From assembly GCA_016840385.1 (NCBI GenBank), contig JAEOSL010000001.1:1-64000 (forward strand): a stretch of DNA of 64,000 nt. The letters are read 5' to 3'. The stretch comes from Candidatus Thorarchaeota archaeon. Its GTDB lineage: Archaea; Asgardarchaeota; Thorarchaeia; Thorarchaeales; Thorarchaeaceae. Under the pieces are notes generated by a model. The model was not told the origin of the DNA and did not search any database. It saw nothing but the letters and a program-made list of their open reading frames with translations. The position numbers were made by a program, and so were the translations under genes. Shown here piece after piece: positions 60,985 through 64,000 of this stretch (position 1 is its first letter; every line of letters starts with the position of its first letter).

Positions 60985-61406
60985 GGCAGTCCAAGAGAAA
61001 TCTGTTGATGCATCCTTAAAAGCATTTGCGGACTGTACGATTAAAAGTATATTCAAAGGGTAGGTTACCGAAAGTATTGGCGAGCTCCTAACTCAAGATC
61101 CATATCATCGTCAATTATGACTCATCGGGGTCATAGCAATCATCACTCGCCACTATCAGGTTGTACTACTTTGCCGATAAACCTGACGAAAAGAGAATAT
61201 TTGTTAAAATTTAGCGAACGATTTATACGAAGAGCCGAGTCAGCAGCCGCAGTTAATGTAGTTCTGAGAACTTGCTATCTCAAATAGAGGGAATCCTTAT
61301 TGGCTTATAATCCTGAGTTCAAATCACGTCCCGGGACCCCTCACCCACTTTACTTGGGGTTGATAAGAGCAGCGCTGGAATACAAACAGGTGAGAGTGAA
61401 GAGCTA
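60985..61406. other. Divergent promoter region of orc1/cdc6 and nurA
   Basis: No gene longer than a few codons is convincing. It holds the orc1/cdc6 promoter (around 61041-61053, minus strand), an inverted repeat TCAGGTT...AACCTGA (61156-61186), a strong BRE-TATA for the plus strand (61214-61229), and a leader of about 150 nt before nurA. The leader has a GTCCCGGGAC palindrome (61328-61337), an ACCCC/GGGGT hairpin (61336-61360) and a T-arm-like GAGTTCAAATC. No ORB-like element is seen. Confidence 0.55.
61214..61229 (+). promoter_or_regulatory. Promoter of nurA-herA
   Basis: CGAACGATTTATACGA is a good BRE followed by TATA box TTTATAC. The inverted repeat at 61156-61186 lies just upstream. The mRNA would start near 61253, giving nurA an unusually long leader. 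Confidence 0.55.
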
Positions 61407-62570
61407 GTGGACAAGAATCTCGACATGCTATTATCGCAACTTGTTGAAGAGATAGAGCGAATCGAGTCTACTAAGAATCAGTTTGGCGAAGTCATGGAAC
61501 AAATCAAAGGTAAAATAAATCTGACCAAGTATCCAGGAATAGCGACTAGTGTTATTGAATCTGATTTTACCAAAAAGATTGAACCTACTAGCCTAGCAGG
61601 TCTGAGAATTGCAGGCATAGATGGAGGTCTAGTACGTAGACGCTTCAGGTCGATGGACCTTCTTTTGACAAGAGGCATCGCAGTTATCTTTCAATTTGGC
61701 CCTGAAGAAGGACCCAATGTAGAATTCTTTCCGGATCCATTTCCAGAACCTCAAATTAGGCCAATGATGTTAACCCTTGCTGGTGCAGAGTTAGACCAAC
61801 TTGCATCACTAGAACGAGTTGCAATAGAACTTCGAGTAACTATTGCGGTGCTTGAAGAATTTCATGCAGATCTTATCCTTGTAGATGGTTCTCTTTTTTA
61901 TCATCCAAGAGACCGCCCCCAAAGTGGCTCCGTTGTTTTTGAGAAATTCCAAGAAGTTATGGCATTGTACAAACAGTTGTACACCAAGGCTCGTAAGAAA
62001 GGTACTACCCTTGTTGGAATTGTTAAAGACAGCAAGTCCAGCAGAGTCACCAATCTCCTAGGAGACATTCTTCCACACATTATCCGAAAACCTGCAGTAT
62101 TCGAACTGATGCAGGGTATTGACTATCGATGGCTTTTGAAAATATCAAGAGATTGTGATATTCTCGATACGTATCTGGAAGAAGGTGAGCGCTCGTTCAT
62201 ATTCAAATATTCATCAGAATTGCAGCCCAACTCGAACTCACTTACTGAAGACCTGGCTAGTTGGGCATCATCAATATGGGTTACATACCTAAAGACCGCA
62301 AGGGATGATCTTCCTCTAAGGATAGAAATCCTAACAGATGGAAATCCAGAAGATGTATTGAAGGTGGATCGAGCGTTAGCTGCGATACTTCCTCTCTCTT
62401 GGCAACACCCAGAATATGGTATTCCCACTCCTATTCTCGAGGCAGATACAAGAGCCAAAATATCAACAAATGAAACGCAACTGATTGTTGACCGATTGAT
62501 GGCACTCTCAGGTCTCACATATACTTCTCTAGAAAAGAGAAGGTCCAGAAATCCCTTTGGAGGAGGATAA
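61407..62570 (+). CDS. nurA: NurA 5'-3' nuclease
   Basis: A 387-residue NurA. The metal-binding residues are in LRIAGIDGGLVRRRF and LILVDGSLFYHP, with DSKSSRVTN and a C-terminal LADTRAKI-like stretch. With HerA, Mre11 and Rad50 it resects DNA ends to 3' overhangs for recombination. The start is GTG 61407, with GGTGAGA upstream. HerA follows 3 nt later. Mre11 and Rad50 are not in the window; they may lie beyond the right edge. Confidence 0.9.
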   Translation: MDKNLDMLLSQLVEEIERIESTKNQFGEVMEQIKGKINLTKYPGIATSVIESDFTKKIEPTSLAGLRIAGIDGGLVRRRFRSMDLLLTRGIAVIFQFGPEEGPNVEFFPDPFPEPQIRPMMLTLAGAELDQLASLERVAIELRVTIAVLEEFHADLILVDGSLFYHPRDRPQSGSVVFEKFQEVMALYKQLYTKARKKGTTLVGIVKDSKSSRVTNLLGDILPHIIRKPAVFELMQGIDYRWLLKISRDCDILDTYLEEGERSFIFKYSSELQPNSNSLTEDLASWASSIWVTYLKTARDDLPLRIEILTDGNPEDVLKVDRALAAILPLSWQHPEYGIPTPILEADTRAKISTNETQLIVDRLMALSGLTYTSLEKRRSRNPFGGG

Positions 62571-62573
62571 ATC

Positions 62574-64000
62574 TTGTCAGAATACGAATCAACCGCTAGG
62601 CTTGGAACAGTTGTCAGCACAGATAAAGGACCTAATGTAATGGAATTCTCCTTCGTCCTAGAAGGGGGTCCCAAAGAGGTCATAGCTAGACGTGGAGAAT
62701 TTGTGTGTGTAGTGACTGATAACGGAACTGTAATTGCCCGAGTCCAAGATTTACTTCGCACGAATCGGTATTACCAACATGCTGAAGCTGTTCGGGAATA
62801 CCAATCACGAGGAGAACCATTACGTACAATATTTCCCACTGATAGATGGCAGTATACTATCGCAAAAGTCAGAGTCCTAGGATTATGGGCTGAGAATCGA
62901 ACAGCACGACCATATTTTGCGGTATCACCAGGTGCTGTTGTAAGAAGAATTGACGAAGACGTTCTTGCTGCATTTCTCAGACTGGATAACAAAGAAGGTC
63001 TCAATCTTGGAACTCTTGCCTATCAGAACCTCGAATTCACACCTTCAATTAACCGATTACTATCGAAGCATCTGGCTATACTGGCAATGAGTGGAGCTGG
63101 AAAATCATACTTCATTTCGGTGTTGCTTGAAGAACTTCTCTCACGAAAGAAGGACCAAGGACGTCTTTCTGTAGTGGTTGTTGATGTCCATGGTGAGTAT
63201 AGTTATCTCAAAGATATCAAACCCGAAGACCTAGGTCTCCCTGATAACGAGTTTGAAGTTGAGCACATAAGAGGTTCTCATATCCAAATTCCCGTTCAAT
63301 CCCTTGCTGCCGAAACAATAGGTTCTCTTGTGGCCGATATGAGTTCAATTCAAGTCCGTGATCTCCGACGAGTCATCTCTGAAATGCGTAGTACCATGAA
63401 ATCTGGATACACGCTTACTGATGTTGTCAATCGTGTAAGGGATAATGAAACTATCAACAAGAACACAAGAGAGGCACTTATTGGATGGCTAATCAATCTT
63501 GACGACACACGTCTTTTCGGAAAAGGATCTGTTCCTGAAATCAAGAGCATCGTAAAACCAGGAAAAATCACATTGATTGATCTTAGTGATTTCATTAGTC
63601 TGAAAAAGAAACAGATTGTTGTAGCTCACTTAGCAAGTGAACTCCTCTATCTTAGAAGAAGAAACGAAATTCCTCCAGTATTACTAGTACTAGAGGAGGC
63701 CCATCAGTTCTGTCCAGAGAGCCGTCATGAATTGGCTCTTCCCAAAAGTCGTATTGAAACCATAGCTAGAGAAGGTAGAAAATTCCATGCCCTTCTATGT
63801 CTAATATCCCAGCGGCCTGTTAAACTATCAACAACTGTTCTAAGTCAATGCAGCAATCAAGCTATTTTGAGATGTACAAATCCATATGATTTAGACCATA
63901 TTGGTAAGTCAAGTGAAGGTATCGATCGGTCATCACTGGACGCAATCACCACACTTGAGATTGGAGAGGCTCTTTTTGTAGGCGAAACCGTATCTGTGCC
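62574..64000 (+). CDS. herA: HerA DNA helicase/translocase (partial, runs off window end)
   Basis: The first 475 residues of HerA, the bipolar hexameric DNA translocase that works with NurA. The HAS-barrel N-terminus (TARLGTVVSTDKGPNVMEFS) precedes Walker A LAMSGAGKSY near residue 172, VVVVDVHGEYSYL, Walker B PPVLLVLEEAHQFCPE and SQRPVKLSTTVLSQCSNQ. The start is TTG 62574 preceded by GGAGGA, 3 nt after the nurA stop. The gene is open to the window edge, and the missing C-terminus should be about 20-60 residues. Confidence 0.92.
   Translation, partial: MSEYESTARLGTVVSTDKGPNVMEFSFVLEGGPKEVIARRGEFVCVVTDNGTVIARVQDLLRTNRYYQHAEAVREYQSRGEPLRTIFPTDRWQYTIAKVRVLGLWAENRTARPYFAVSPGAVVRRIDEDVLAAFLRLDNKEGLNLGTLAYQNLEFTPSINRLLSKHLAILAMSGAGKSYFISVLLEELLSRKKDQGRLSVVVVDVHGEYSYLKDIKPEDLGLPDNEFEVEHIRGSHIQIPVQSLAAETIGSLVADMSSIQVRDLRRVISEMRSTMKSGYTLTDVVNRVRDNETINKNTREALIGWLINLDDTRLFGKGSVPEIKSIVKPGKITLIDLSDFISLKKKQIVVAHLASELLYLRRRNEIPPVLLVLEEAHQFCPESRHELALPKSRIETIAREGRKFHALLCLISQRPVKLSTTVLSQCSNQAILRCTNPYDLDHIGKSSEGIDRSSLDAITTLEIGEALFVGETVSV

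Noticed and set aside
37086..61080. A shared ACCGAAAGTATT string at about 37090 and 61071
   Set aside because: Only two copies, in different contexts (downstream of the Rpb8 gene and upstream of orc1/cdc6), with no symmetry; chance is plausible.
61245..61345. A tRNA gene suggested by GAGTTCAAATC after a good TATA box
   Set aside because: The five bases on each side of the T-loop do not pair, no 7-bp acceptor stem can be formed, and the D-arm and anticodon arm are not recognisable.

Overview
This is archaeal DNA, most likely from an Asgard-group genome of roughly 40% GC. Archaeal markers are TFE, TFB, MBF1, a PAN proteasome ATPase, NAC, Taw2, A-type ATPase subunit D, GINS, MCM, RFC, Orc1/Cdc6, Hel308, HerA-NurA and intron-bearing tRNAs. 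An Rpb8-like RNA polymerase subunit and an MglA-type GTPase encoded with a double Roadblock protein point to the Asgard/TACK side. The exact class cannot be read from the sequence. No CRISPR array, insertion sequence or prophage was seen.

Layout. 0-6.5 kb is information processing and proteostasis: TlyA-like methyltransferase, DUF2110, TFE, MBF1, PAN, Taw2, NAC and ATPase subunit D. 6.5-12.4 kb is less familiar: an AAA ATPase paired with a small possible ribbon-helix-helix protein, an ADP-forming acyl-CoA synthetase alpha-type protein, and several orphan genes, one apparently broken by a frameshift. 12.4-17.3 kb holds hypF and iorBA. 17.35-17.76 kb is a gene-free segment that looks like a replication origin: two inverted origin-recognition-box-like elements around AT-rich DNA, bracketed by copies of a GAACACGTGTTC palindrome. 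A small unrecognised gene and a lysine-to-saccharopine pathway operon (LKR, SDH) follow. A second gene-free segment (21.5-22 kb) has another ORB-like element and a cluster of TTCACA hexamers.

22-31.5 kb carries a nucleotidyltransferase, a class-V aminotransferase homologue lacking its PLP lysine, glmS, rps10, isopentenyl phosphate kinase and a very large membrane-anchored HerA-like ATPase. 31.6-37 kb continues with an Ig-like surface protein, a tRNA-Glu with an unusual intron, a Tad/Flp-like pilin, a secretion ATPase, TFB and Rpb8. A second Ig-like surface protein runs into the antisense of an orphan korA. 40.5-45.3 kb has tRNA-Gly, the GTPase/Roadblock operon, a SAMHD1-like HD phosphohydrolase and an HTH regulator. 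45.4-51.3 kb has a GPN GTPase, a THUMP-type tRNA methyltransferase, UPF0201/UPF0200, an AAA ATPase, ThpR, tRNA-Pro with an intron, and an HDAC-like deacetylase whose promoter carries another copy of the origin-flanking palindrome.

51.3-64 kb is a replication/repair island: Hel308, MCM, GINS, RFC small and large subunits, TruA, an ArsR-like regulator, Orc1/Cdc6, NurA and HerA, the last running off the window end. The most notable signals are the origin-like region with its palindrome family, a TGTATTAC-type motif concentrated in intergenic DNA from about 1.4 to 21 kb, the pseudo-aminotransferase, the MglA/Roadblock operon and the surface/secretion locus at 27.7-35.8 kb.
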